Positions 1 to 6,730 of a stretch of DNA of 64,000 nt are shown piece after piece. A program made the translations under genes and the position numbers. Every line of letters starts with the position of its first letter. The first letter of the stretch is position 1. Origin of the DNA: Streptomyces sp. SAJ15 (GTDB lineage Bacteria > Actinomycetota > Actinomycetes > Streptomycetales > Streptomycetaceae). A model generated the notes under the pieces. That model saw nothing but the letters and a program-made list of their open reading frames with translations, made no database searches and was not told the DNA's origin. The stretch is taken from positions 62,001-126,000 of the forward strand of contig NZ_NISY01000015.1 of NCBI RefSeq assembly GCF_007595705.1. The letters run 5' to 3'.

Positions 1-90
1 GCGGGCGAGCGCGGTGCGTAGAGCCTCCGGCGTGCGCTCCGGCCTGGGGATGAGATCGCCGGTGGGCGGTTCGGCCGGGTGGGTGCTCAT
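1..90 (-). CDS. DUF6247-like protein, N-terminal fragment (runs off the window)
   Basis: Only the first 30 codons lie in the window. The ATG at 90 follows a GGAGGA ribosome site with good spacing. The visible peptide has an R-P-E-R-T-P-E-A-L-R stretch that matches M-P-E-R-T-P-K-A-L-R in the complete DUF6247-like protein at 2683, so the two are probably paralogs. It lies 80 bp downstream of the MFS gene on the same strand and may be read from the same transcript. Function is unknown. The family assignment rests on about ten residues. Confidence 0.45.
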   Translation of the reverse strand, partial: MSTHPAEPPTGDLIPRPERTPEALRTALAR

Positions 91-170
91 GGGGGATTCC
101 TCCGGGCTGGTCGGCGTCCGTATGCACCGTACTCTCCCGTGGGGGCGGCGTCCGCCGAACGGGGACGTGG

Positions 171-1457
171 TCACCCCTGCAGCTTGCGGGTCCCCGCCAC
201 GGCCGCCGTCAGGGCGAGGGCGGCGGCGATGGCGGGGGTCGCGTAGCCGTTGGTCGGGCCGAAGTGCTCGACGCTCCAGCCGCCGGCGGCGGCGCCCGCG
301 GAGATGCCGATGAGGAGGCCGGTGTAGGCGGTCGTGATGGACTCGGTGAGCCGGGCGGCGGGGGTGAGGCGCTGGACGAGGGTCATGCCGTTGATCATCG
401 TGGGGGCGGTGGCCATGCCGGCGAGGACGAGGCATACGGCAAGGCTGCCGAGGCCGTCCGCCGCCAGCAGCGGAAGCATGGCCACCGCCATGGCCGCCAC
501 CCCCGCGATGAAGCGGGCCGTCGCCGAGCCCCGGACCGGCAGAGCGCCGAGGACGAGGCCCGCGAGGCAGGAGCCGCCGGCCTGGAGGGCGAGGATCACG
601 CCGCTGGCGGAGCCGTCACCGTAGGACTCGACGGCGGCGACCGTGGCCACCTCCATGGAGCCGAAGACCGCGCCGGTCGCCAGGAAGGTCACGGCCACCG
701 CGCGCAGGCCGGGGTGGCGGAGCGGCGAGCGGTCTTCGCCGTCCGTACGGGGCTCACGGGGGTGGGGCGCCGGCTCGGTGGCGCGCTGGGTAGCGAAGAG
801 GAGAGTGCCGAGGACGAGCAGCGCGGTCGCCGTGAGCAGCCCCGCCTCGGGGAACGCCGCCGTGCACAGCACCATCGCCAACGCCGGCCCCAGCATGAAG
901 CAGAGCTCGTCCACGACCTGCTCGAAGGAGTTGGCGGTGTGCCGGGCCGCCGCGTCGTCCGCGTAGATCGCCGCCCACCGCGCGCGGGTCATCGCCCCGA
1001 GACCGGGCATCCCCGAGGACCCGGCCGCGCACACGAACAGCGTCCACGCGGGGGCGTCGTAGTGCACGCACAGCAGCATCGCCGTCGCCCCGGCCGCGAA
1101 GACGGCCACGGCCGGCACCGCCACCTTCGCCTGCCCGTGCCGGTCGACCAGCCGTCCGAGGAGGGGCTGGGCCGCCGCGGTGACCGCGATGCCGGTCGCG
1201 GAGACGGCCCCCGCGAGGGCGTACGAGTCGCGAGTCAGGGCGATCATCAGCACCATGCTGACCGCGAGCATCGACCCCGGCAGCCGGCCGAGGAGCCCGG
1301 CGAGGGTGAAGGCGAGGGAGCCGGGGGCGGTGAAGAGCCGGCGGTAAGGGGTGAGGAGCGCGCCGCGGGCCTGGCGCGGGCGGCGGACGGTGGGGCGGGG
1401 ACGGTGGGAAGGACGGGGGCGGGGGACGACGGGTCGGGAGGCCAGGAAGAGGATCAC
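171..1457 (-). CDS. MFS transporter
   Basis: This encodes about 428 residues with some 11-12 hydrophobic segments, so it is an inner-membrane permease of the major facilitator superfamily, probably a drug or metabolite exporter. A loop motif (G-R-L-V-D-R-H-G-Q) after the second/third helices fits the MFS motif A. The GTG at 1457 is the only usable start. It gives an odd leader of about 30 residues rich in Arg and Pro before the first helix, so the true start may be non-canonical or the leader may be cytosolic. The gene is divergent from the LysR gene at 1541 with 83 bp between them, the usual layout of a LysR regulator and its target exporter. The substrate cannot be told from sequence. Confidence 0.8.
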   Translation of the reverse strand: MILFLASRPVVPRPRPSHRPRPTVRRPRQARGALLTPYRRLFTAPGSLAFTLAGLLGRLPGSMLAVSMVLMIALTRDSYALAGAVSATGIAVTAAAQPLLGRLVDRHGQAKVAVPAVAVFAAGATAMLLCVHYDAPAWTLFVCAAGSSGMPGLGAMTRARWAAIYADDAAARHTANSFEQVVDELCFMLGPALAMVLCTAAFPEAGLLTATALLVLGTLLFATQRATEPAPHPREPRTDGEDRSPLRHPGLRAVAVTFLATGAVFGSMEVATVAAVESYGDGSASGVILALQAGGSCLAGLVLGALPVRGSATARFIAGVAAMAVAMLPLLAADGLGSLAVCLVLAGMATAPTMINGMTLVQRLTPAARLTESITTAYTGLLIGISAGAAAGGWSVEHFGPTNGYATPAIAAALALTAAVAGTRKLQG

Positions 1458-1540
1458 CCGTCTACGGTGGCGGCGGGGCCGATTGCCGGTCCAACACCTG
1501 ATCGCTGGGCATTCACGCGCTCTGGTTGTAGATATATGCG
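1458..1540. promoter_or_regulatory. divergent promoter region, MFS transporter / LysR regulator
   Basis: This 83-bp gap must hold both divergent promoters and probably the LysR binding site. A short A+T-rich stretch (TTGTAGATATATG) lies just before the LysR start and stands out in this GC-rich DNA. No clean T-N11-A box was assigned. Confidence 0.4.
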
Positions 1541-2512
1541 GTGACCCGAGCCCGAGACATAGATCCCCGCCTGCTGCGCGCGTTCACCGCCGTCGCCGAG
1601 GAACTCCACTTCACCCGCGCGGCGGCCCGGCTCTTCGTCGCCCAGCAGGCGCTGAGCCGCGACATCCGCCGCCTGGAGCGCGAGTTGGGCGCGGACCTCT
1701 TCGTCCGCAGCACCCGCCAGGTCACCCTGACCGAGGACGGCCATCGCCTGCTCCCCCACGCCCGTCGCGTTCTGGCCTCCCACGACGAACTGGCCGCCGC
1801 CTTCGTCCGGGACGAACGCCCGCTGATCGTCGACGCGGGCGGCGCCAAGGTCGGCACCTCGTACCGACTCCTTCAGGAGACCCGCCGCCGCTACCCTGAC
1901 CTGGAGTTCGTCGCCCGCTTCCACACCGGCCTCACCGGCGCCGCCCCCGACATCCTCTCCGGCCGCCTCGACGTCTCCTTCGGCCGCGTCGCGGGCCTGG
2001 CCCCGGAGATCCTGTCCCGCCTTGACCACTGCCCGATCCGCTACGAGCCCTTGGCGGTCCTCCTCCCGGAGGACCATCCCCTGGCGGTGAGGTCGGAGAT
2101 CCCTTTGTCGTCCCTGGCCGGCGAGACCCTCTACGCGGCAGCGGGAAACCCGTCCACGGAGGAGTGGACCGACCTCGCACGACGTCTGTTCGAGGGCCGC
2201 GGCATCCGGATGGCCGAGCCCTTTCCGGAGATCGAGGGCGAGGAGGAGTTCGTCCGGGTGGTCCGCAAGCGGGGCTGGTCGGTGCTGGCGAGCGTGGAGT
2301 TCATCGAGATGGACGGGATGGTGCTGCGCCCCATCGTCGACCCGGTGCCGCTTTCCCCGATCTCGATGGTGTGGAGACGGGGGCTGCGGCACCGGGGGTT
2401 GGACGCGTTGCGGGGTACGGCGGGGGAGATCGGTGTGGGGGAGGGGTGGTTGAAGCGGCCTCCCGGGTCCTGGCTGCCGGAGCCGGATGCGAGGCTCGCG
2501 CGGGACGCCTAG
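1541..2512 (+). CDS. LysR-family transcriptional regulator
   Basis: The 323-residue protein has an N-terminal winged helix-turn-helix (residues about 6-65, with F-T-R-A-A-A-R-L and Q-Q-A-L-S-R-D-I-R-R-L-E) followed by a periplasmic-binding-protein-like effector domain. That is normal LysR length. It probably controls the divergent MFS gene. The start is GTG at 1541. The last 40 codons are partly duplicated about 2.7 kb downstream as a decayed copy (5205-5349), which means this gene end took part in a local rearrangement. The effector is unknown. Confidence 0.88.
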   Translation: MTRARDIDPRLLRAFTAVAEELHFTRAAARLFVAQQALSRDIRRLERELGADLFVRSTRQVTLTEDGHRLLPHARRVLASHDELAAAFVRDERPLIVDAGGAKVGTSYRLLQETRRRYPDLEFVARFHTGLTGAAPDILSGRLDVSFGRVAGLAPEILSRLDHCPIRYEPLAVLLPEDHPLAVRSEIPLSSLAGETLYAAAGNPSTEEWTDLARRLFEGRGIRMAEPFPEIEGEEEFVRVVRKRGWSVLASVEFIEMDGMVLRPIVDPVPLSPISMVWRRGLRHRGLDALRGTAGEIGVGEGWLKRPPGSWLPEPDARLARDA

Positions 2513-2682
2513 GCGAGTTCGCGCGTCGCGCCGGTCGCAGGAAGCGGGGCACCGTCGGGTCGGTCAGCCGTCGATCGCCTCGTACGCCCATACGCGCCCG
2601 CGCACCACCGCTGCGGCGATACGCTGCGAAGGAGAGACCGCGGAGGAGCGGACCGTCCGGGCGACACCGAGGAGAGGCGCCG

Positions 2683-3027
2683 ATGACCACTGCCGCCGCA
2701 GGCAAGCCGGACACCCCGCCCATGCCTGAGAGAACCCCGAAGGCCCTGCGTGAGGCCATCACCCAGCACGCCCCCCACCTTCTTCGCGACTTCGACGCCC
2801 ACTGGAAGCGGGATATCGCGGACGCCTACGACATCGCGCCTGTCCCCGCGTTCATGGCCCGCTGGTGGGGCGAGTACGCCATCGCTCGTGACCCGCAACT
2901 GGAACAGAAGGTGCATCGTCTGGAAGACGAGGCGGCGGAATCCACCGACCTCGATCGAGCCAAGGCCCTCCTCGAAGAGGCCGGCCACATCCGCCGAGTC
3001 GCCCGCCAGGTGGAGCCCGGCCAGTGA
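2683..3027 (+). CDS. DUF6247-like protein, possible antitoxin
   Basis: This 114-residue, charged, soluble protein starts at ATG 2683 behind a GAGGAGAG ribosome site. It has a P-E-R-T-P-K-A-L-R motif near residue 15, a helical middle with a W-W-G-E-Y-A segment, and an acidic/basic C-terminal helix. These features recall the actinobacterial DUF6247 proteins. Its stop overlaps the next start by 4 bp (GTGA), so the two proteins are translationally coupled, as in small toxin-antitoxin or regulator pairs. The antitoxin role is inferred from this architecture only. A fragment with the same N-terminal motif begins at 90 on the other strand. Confidence 0.6.
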   Translation: MTTAAAGKPDTPPMPERTPKALREAITQHAPHLLRDFDAHWKRDIADAYDIAPVPAFMARWWGEYAIARDPQLEQKVHRLEDEAAESTDLDRAKALLEEAGHIRRVARQVEPGQ

Positions 3028-3335
3028 CGGACAGCTTCATGGGACCACCCTGGCAATCCGACTGGGTGGAGGCCGTAAGCACCTATCGCGACGCTCTCCC
3101 CGAAGAAGTACGGCAACAGATCAAGAACGGCATGGCCGAGTTGGTCACCGCCAGGAACCCGTACCTTCCGCAGGACGAGCTACCGGACGGCTACTACCTC
3201 GAACCCGCCCGATCCACCCTCCCGAGAGGGCCCCACATCCTCTACTTCGACCACGGTCGGGGCTGGCTGCGCTTCAACTTCATTCGTCGAGTCGAAGATC
3301 CGCAGATCATCGTGGAGGAGATCTTCTGGCAGTGA
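3024..3335 (+). CDS. small hypothetical protein, possible RelE-like toxin partner
   Basis: This encodes 103 residues from a GTG start overlapping the upstream stop by 4 bp. The C-terminal half alternates hydrophobic and basic residues (I-L-Y-F-D-H-G-R-G-W-L-R-F-N-F) and ends in V-E-E-I-F-W. This is the beta-strand pattern of small RelE/ParE-type toxins, but no decisive catalytic signature was recognised. It is coupled to the DUF6247-like protein upstream. Toxin activity is an inference from size, fold pattern and operon form. It could equally be an unrelated conserved hypothetical. Confidence 0.5.
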   Translation: MTDSFMGPPWQSDWVEAVSTYRDALPEEVRQQIKNGMAELVTARNPYLPQDELPDGYYLEPARSTLPRGPHILYFDHGRGWLRFNFIRRVEDPQIIVEEIFWQ

Positions 3336-3404
3336 TCAGACTGCCTCTGCGGATCGGTTCGGGTACGGGGCTGATCAGCCATTGTGTGATGGCGCGTGCC
3401 GGGG

Positions 3405-3776
3405 TCATTGCCACGCTCCCGGTTCGAAGCGGTAGGGGCGGGTGATGATCTCCCGGTAGGCGACGTGGCTCGTGTTCGCCTTCAGGTGCGTCACCGCCCA
3501 CGCTGTACCGTCCTCACCGCTGGAGAACGGCCCGCTGAAGTCTCCGCACTCCGCGCACTGCATCGTGAACGAGTGCGGCTCCGCGTCCGGCCGCCGATCC
3601 GGCTGGATGGTGTAGTCCCGGAACCGGTAGACAGAGCGCCGCACCGGCCCCCGCGCTCCCAGATGCGCACGGATCTGCGCGGCCAGGTCATCCCCGCGCC
3701 GCCCCAACTCCGCCAGCGTCGGGTCATCCTTGCCGCCGCGCCCCAGATGGGGCGCTGAAGGTGTCTGCTCGCTCAC
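3405..3776 (-). CDS. small C2H2-type zinc-binding hypothetical protein
   Basis: The chosen GTG start at 3776 gives 123 residues. The upstream in-frame extension is Arg/Pro/Gly-rich and overlaps the preceding gene, so it was excluded. The C-terminal half holds M-Q-C-A-E-C-G and then H-L-K-A-N-T-S-H, a C-x2-C...H-x6-H set that could bind one zinc. Proteins of this kind are common in Streptomyces next to small GntR regulators (I recall DUF7848, not verified). The start codon overlaps the stop of the micro-ORF at 3928-3773 by 4 bp, so they form one transcript divergent from the GntR gene at 4090. Confidence 0.6.
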   Translation of the reverse strand: MSEQTPSAPHLGRGGKDDPTLAELGRRGDDLAAQIRAHLGARGPVRRSVYRFRDYTIQPDRRPDAEPHSFTMQCAECGDFSGPFSSGEDGTAWAVTHLKANTSHVAYREIITRPYRFEPGAWQ

Positions 3777-3928
3777 CGGGCCACCTCCACTCCGTGCAGG
3801 ACACGGGTGCCCAGACACCGCGCGGCGGGGGCCGCCCCGGCCGGGCAGGCACCCGCCCGCCGACGGCCGGAACCGGGCCTGAACACGCCCAGCAGCCACA
3901 CGAGCAGCGCAGCGATAAGGTTTCGCAT
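3773..3928 (-). CDS. 51-aa hydrophobic micro-protein with basic tail
   Basis: The ATG at 3928 is preceded by GGAG. The peptide has a hydrophobic first 18 residues (I-A-A-L-L-V-W-L-L-G-V-F) and then P-G-S-G-R-R-R-A-G, so it may insert in or lie on the membrane. Its 3' end overlaps the next start by 4 bp. The layout and motif match the micro-ORF at 36364-36254, which has L-L-F-P-A-K-G-R-H-R-A-G. Both are the first gene of a coupled set divergent from an HTH regulator. Function is unknown. Longer in-frame starts upstream run into the operator region and are less likely. Confidence 0.5.
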   Translation of the reverse strand: MRNLIAALLVWLLGVFRPGSGRRRAGACPAGAAPAARCLGTRVLHGVEVAR

Positions 3929-4026
3929 AGCCGAAGCTCCATTCTTCGGTGAGCCCCTGAGCGATCCCTTGACCGGATCTCTCGGGGGCGTTCTCGTTTG
4001 CGCAGCACCTAGCTTACGCACAGTGC

Positions 4027-4046
4027 GCACACTGTGCACAGTGTGC
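4027..4046. promoter_or_regulatory. perfect 20-bp palindrome, candidate GntR operator
   Basis: The sequence GCACACTGTGCACAGTGTGC reads identically on both strands. It lies between the micro-ORF operon (start 3928, minus) and the small GntR gene (start 4090, plus), flanked by further TGCGCA/TGTGC half-sites. A site of this symmetry in a divergent promoter next to an HTH gene is the expected form of an autoregulatory operator. Binding by the adjacent GntR is inference. Confidence 0.6.
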
Positions 4047-4089
4047 TCCCCAAAGTGCAGCGCGCGCAGCGTGCACAGAGCATGGAGAG

Positions 4090-4344
4090 GTGATCTACGA
4101 ATGGCAGCGGGTAGCAGACGACCTTGAACGCCGCATCCGTGCTGGGGAGATCCCGCCGGGCGGGCGGCTTGAGAACGAGCGGGAGTTGGCGGACGTCTAC
4201 AGCGTCAGCGCGGGAACGGTGCGCCGCGGCGTCCGAGAACTGCGCGAGCGCGGTTTGGTCGTGACCTTGCCCGCGAAGGGGTCCTACGTCGTTGATCCAC
4301 TGCCGCCCGCTAGCGGCCCCGAGGGTGGCGAGTCCGCCGACTGA
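4090..4344 (+). CDS. GntR-family DNA-binding protein, wHTH only
   Basis: The 84-residue protein is almost only a GntR winged helix-turn-helix (W-Q-R-V-A-D-D-L near the start, L-A-D-V-Y-S-V-S-A-G-T-V-R-R in the recognition region, then a G-S-Y-V-V wing). It has no effector domain, so ligand control must come from another protein or be absent. The start is GTG at 4090 with a GGAGAGG just upstream. It is divergent from the micro-ORF/zinc-protein operon and probably represses it and itself through the 20-bp palindrome at 4027. Confidence 0.75.
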   Translation: MIYEWQRVADDLERRIRAGEIPPGGRLENERELADVYSVSAGTVRRGVRELRERGLVVTLPAKGSYVVDPLPPASGPEGGESAD

Positions 4345-4361
4345 CGTGCGGGGGCTGTCGC

Positions 4362-4455
4362 GTGTCCTAGGTCAGAAGCTAGCGTGACCTAGGGCAGGGT
4401 TGCTGAGAGTTCGTGACGCTTTCCCCCCGCACGGGTTAGCCGTGGCCTAGGACAC
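4362..4455. promoter_or_regulatory. three CCTAGG-centred sites, candidate GntR/UTRA operator
   Basis: Three related sites precede the second GntR gene: GTGTCCTAGGTCA at 4362, TGACCTAGGG at 4385 and TGGCCTAGGACAC at 4443. The first and third are inverted versions of one another (GTGTCCTAGGYC), and the middle one repeats the TGACCTAGG half. CTAG is rare in high-GC actinobacterial DNA, so three copies in under 100 bp are unlikely by chance. They probably serve the regulator starting at 4473. Confidence 0.55.
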
Positions 4456-4472
4456 AGGCACAGGGAGGCGTC

Positions 4473-5120
4473 ATGCCCGACAGCAATCACCCCTACATGC
4501 AGGTCGCCGAACGCATCCGGCGCCGCATCCTCGACGGGGCCCTCAAGGAGGGCGAGAAGCTGCCACCCGTGCGAGAACTGGCGCGGCAGGAAGGCGTATC
4601 GGTCGCCACCCTCGGTCGCTCGCTGGATCAGCTCCAGGTGGAGGGCTACATCACCACCTCGCGCCGGGGCACCTTCGTGGCCAACGCACCTGAAGTCGCT
4701 CCCTCCGGCTACGACCGGATCACACGCGTCTTGCGTACCGGGTCGGTTCTGTCGGAGGGCGAGACGATGATCGTCACGAACGCGGAGCTGATCAAGCCGT
4801 CCCAGTACGTCGCCGAGATCTTCTACTTGGAGGACGGCGACCAAGTGGTTCGGCGCCAGTGGCACACCGGTAGGGGACAGCAGCGCACCGGCCTCTTCGT
4901 GACCTGGTACCCGGCGCACTTCGCCGCTGCCGTCCCCGAGCTGCTCTCGACATCCACGCGTGCCGCCGCCGGCCTGCTGTTGAAGATCCAGCAGGCCACC
5001 GGGCGCCGCATCCAGGCGGGCCGCGACGATGTCCACGGTCGCGACGCCGACGCGCGCGAAGCAAGCTTCCTCGGCCTCCGCACCGGCTCGCCCATCCTCG
5101 CGGGTGCCCACCGGCTTTGA
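4473..5120 (+). CDS. GntR/HutC-type regulator with shortened UTRA domain
   Basis: The 215 residues comprise a GntR wHTH (about 5-75, with L-P-P-V-R-E-L-A-R-Q-E-G-V-S-V) and a UTRA-like effector domain (about 85-215). The start is ATG 4473 behind AGGGAGG. UTRA proteins normally run to about 235-245 residues and end in an E-Y-G-E-W-like strand. Here the protein stops right after S-P-I-L-A-G-A-H-R, so the last strand is missing. A hairpin and a decayed LysR fragment follow at once, so the truncation may come from the same rearrangement. It probably autoregulates through the CCTAGG sites upstream. Its ligand is unknown. Confidence 0.75.
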   Translation: MPDSNHPYMQVAERIRRRILDGALKEGEKLPPVRELARQEGVSVATLGRSLDQLQVEGYITTSRRGTFVANAPEVAPSGYDRITRVLRTGSVLSEGETMIVTNAELIKPSQYVAEIFYLEDGDQVVRRQWHTGRGQQRTGLFVTWYPAHFAAAVPELLSTSTRAAAGLLLKIQQATGRRIQAGRDDVHGRDADAREASFLGLRTGSPILAGAHRL

Positions 5121-5157
5121 GGCCGCGCCGGACGCGTCCTGACGTCGAAGACGACGC

Positions 5158-5188
5158 ACGGCCCCCATCGCAACCGATGGAGGGCCGT
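5158..5188 (+). terminator. hairpin terminator after the GntR/UTRA gene
   Basis: An inverted repeat (ACGGCCCCCATCG, loop CAAC, CGATGGAGGGCCGT) forms a 13-bp stem with one bulge, 37 bp past the stop codon. No U-tract follows, as is usual in Streptomyces. Confidence 0.6.
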
Positions 5189-5204
5189 CGTCGTGCCGGG
5201 CAGA

Positions 5205-5349
5205 TCCCCTCCGGCCCCGACCACTGCCGGATCCGTTGCGGCACCGAGGGTTGGATGCGTTGCGGGGTACGGCGGGGGAGGTGGGTGCGGGGAGGAGTGG
5301 TTGAGGCGGCCTCCCCGGTCCTGGCTGCCGGAGCCGGACGCGGCGCTTG
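5205..5349 (+). pseudogene. decayed, internally deleted copy of the LysR 3' end
   Basis: Bases 5237-5348 match the 3' end of the LysR gene (2385-2496) over about 110 bp with scattered mismatches. One missing base near 5300 shifts the frame. The preceding bases (about 5205-5236) match a different part of the same gene (about 2007-2040, around the D-H-C-P-I-R codons), so roughly 340 bp are missing from the middle. There is no start or intact frame. It is a relic of a LysR gene, not a functional site. The two copies bracket a 2.7-kb segment with the DUF6247 and GntR genes. Confidence 0.65.
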
Positions 5350-5370
5350 CCGCGTCTTCACGGCCGTGAG

Positions 5371-5801
5371 TCAGGGCTCCTGCGGGTAGCGATCGGCAAT
5401 GCCGAGGAACGCGAACAGTGCCTTTCGTTGCCTCTCCACGGTGGTAACGCTGTGCAGGTCGGCTGGAGCGAAGAGGTCCACGATGTCGTCGGGGTTGATC
5501 GTGCCCGCCTCCGCGTCGAAGGTATAGGCGAAGCTGCCGTCGTCCATCTGGGCCTGCATTCCCGACATGGTGATGTCGGGGCGAGCGCCCTGGCGACACA
5601 GCAGGAGGCCCTCGGATTCGAGGTCTAGGCGCAGCAGCCGCAGGCAGGCACCGAGGTGGTCCCCCTGTAGGTGACGTCTGGTCGGCGTTGGCGGGTGGCT
5701 GTGAGGTCGTAGGGCCGCGTCGTGGTGAACCGCAGCGCCACTGTCTCGGTACGGGTGCCGCCGCCGCTTGCGGCCGTTAGTGTCAGGGACCTCTTGATCA
5801 T
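5371..5801 (-). pseudogene. frameshifted hypothetical gene
   Basis: Two frames on the minus strand look like halves of one protein. The upstream half starts at ATG 5801 (M-I-K-R-S-L-T-L) and runs to R-R-P-D-V-T-Y-R-G. The downstream half continues from G-D-H-L-G-A-C-L-R-L-L-R-L-D-L to the stop at 5371. The switch falls at a run of five G (CCCCC on the plus strand, 5661-5665). One base more or less there would give a protein of about 143 residues. The family was not recognised. It could be a real mutation, a sequencing error in the homopolymer, or, less likely, programmed slippage. Confidence 0.5.
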
Positions 5802-6097
5802 CGCTTGCCAGTGTCCCATCCCGTCTGACAACTGGGTGAACAAAATCGATGTTCCGATGAGCGGGATGCTCTGGGGAGAGTGAGGAGTCTCCGTGGGGCG
5901 ACATCCAGAGGCATCCAAACCACGCTTCCCCTTGGGTCAGCACGGAAGAACCGCCAGGGGCGCGGAACGCTCTACTTCCTCTGAGGCTTCATCCCGGTCT
6001 CCAGGTGTCCAGCCGCAGAGGGAAGCTTCACCTCGCCCTGAAGCTCCCTCACCCCGCCGCGGACGAGCTTCGCGGTCCCAGAGACGCCCGGTCTTAG
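5802..6097. other. intergenic stretch upstream of the frameshifted gene
   Basis: About 300 bp with lower G+C than its surroundings. It probably holds the promoter of the minus-strand frameshifted gene at 5801 and the 3' end of the RHS operon. A plus-strand reading frame exists but is rich in Arg, Ser and Pro with no ribosome site, and was not called. No clear terminator was seen. Confidence 0.4.
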
Positions 6098-6721
6098 TTA
6101 GTCCCAACCCGAAAGATCAGCGACCTGCCGAACGGCGTCTTCGTATTGGTTGCGCGCCAAGAGACAGGAACGCCGCAATTCATTCATTCGCTCTGGGGTG
6201 ATCCGTACCCCAGTGCCGTCAGCGAACGCACTCATATATGCGACTTGCTCCTGTTGTTCAAGCTGCTGCAGTGGGCCAGTGGGTGACTCTTGCCCCGCTG
6301 GAATAAGCCGGGCCTGTTCGCCGCTGAGGGTGAAGTCGAAGCTGGATAGGATTGTTTCCAGCGTACGCCCCGACATTGCCGCTCTCGCCGGATCGGGATT
6401 GAGGTAGACGGCCAGCGCATTCACGATGAGGAGAGCGCTTTGAGTTACATAGAAACCCGGACTGTCTGCCTCATCTTCAGTATCGTCCTCGGTGGCTTCC
6501 TCGAATTCCTCGACCACGCTGGAAGCGTCGGCGTCGAGCGAGCTCTCGACGACCGCGCGCCAGACCAAATCTAGCATCTCGTTGAGGTGCTGGACCTCGT
6601 CATCTCGAGCCAGCGTGGAGTAGATCGCGCTGCCGCGTTCCGCGCAAGTTGCACAGAATGCCACAAGCTCATTGCTTGCGGCCGTGCCGAGAGAGTTGTA
6701 AACGTTCTCGTTGTATGTCAT
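6098..6721 (-). CDS. DUF416-like protein, probable immunity protein of the RHS toxin
   Basis: This 207-residue, acidic, soluble protein starts 9 bp after the RHS stop. Its N-terminal half (F-C-A-T-C-A-E-R, then L-N-E-M-L-D-L-V-W-R) recalls DUF416/YjaG-like proteins, with an acidic insert E-E-A-T-E-D-D-T-E-D-E in the middle. The position directly after the toxin tip is where cognate immunity genes sit in RHS systems, so it should neutralise the deaminase-like tip in the producing cell. It shares the tip's lower G+C, as expected if toxin end and immunity moved together. The DUF416 link is by eye and the immunity role is inferred from position. Confidence 0.65.
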   Translation of the reverse strand: MTYNENVYNSLGTAASNELVAFCATCAERGSAIYSTLARDDEVQHLNEMLDLVWRAVVESSLDADASSVVEEFEEATEDDTEDEADSPGFYVTQSALLIVNALAVYLNPDPARAAMSGRTLETILSSFDFTLSGEQARLIPAGQESPTGPLQQLEQQEQVAYMSAFADGTGVRITPERMNELRRSCLLARNQYEDAVRQVADLSGWD

Positions 6722-6730
6722 GGAATTATC

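Noticed and set aside
2164..2682. Extended N-terminus of the DUF6247-like gene
   Set aside because: The extra 170 residues overlap the LysR gene in another frame and have non-coding composition. ATG 2683 has a good ribosome site.
5893..6201. Plus-strand frame of 102 codons between the frameshifted gene and the immunity gene
   Set aside because: It has no ribosome site, is rich in Ser, Arg and Pro, and overlaps the end of the immunity gene on the other strand.
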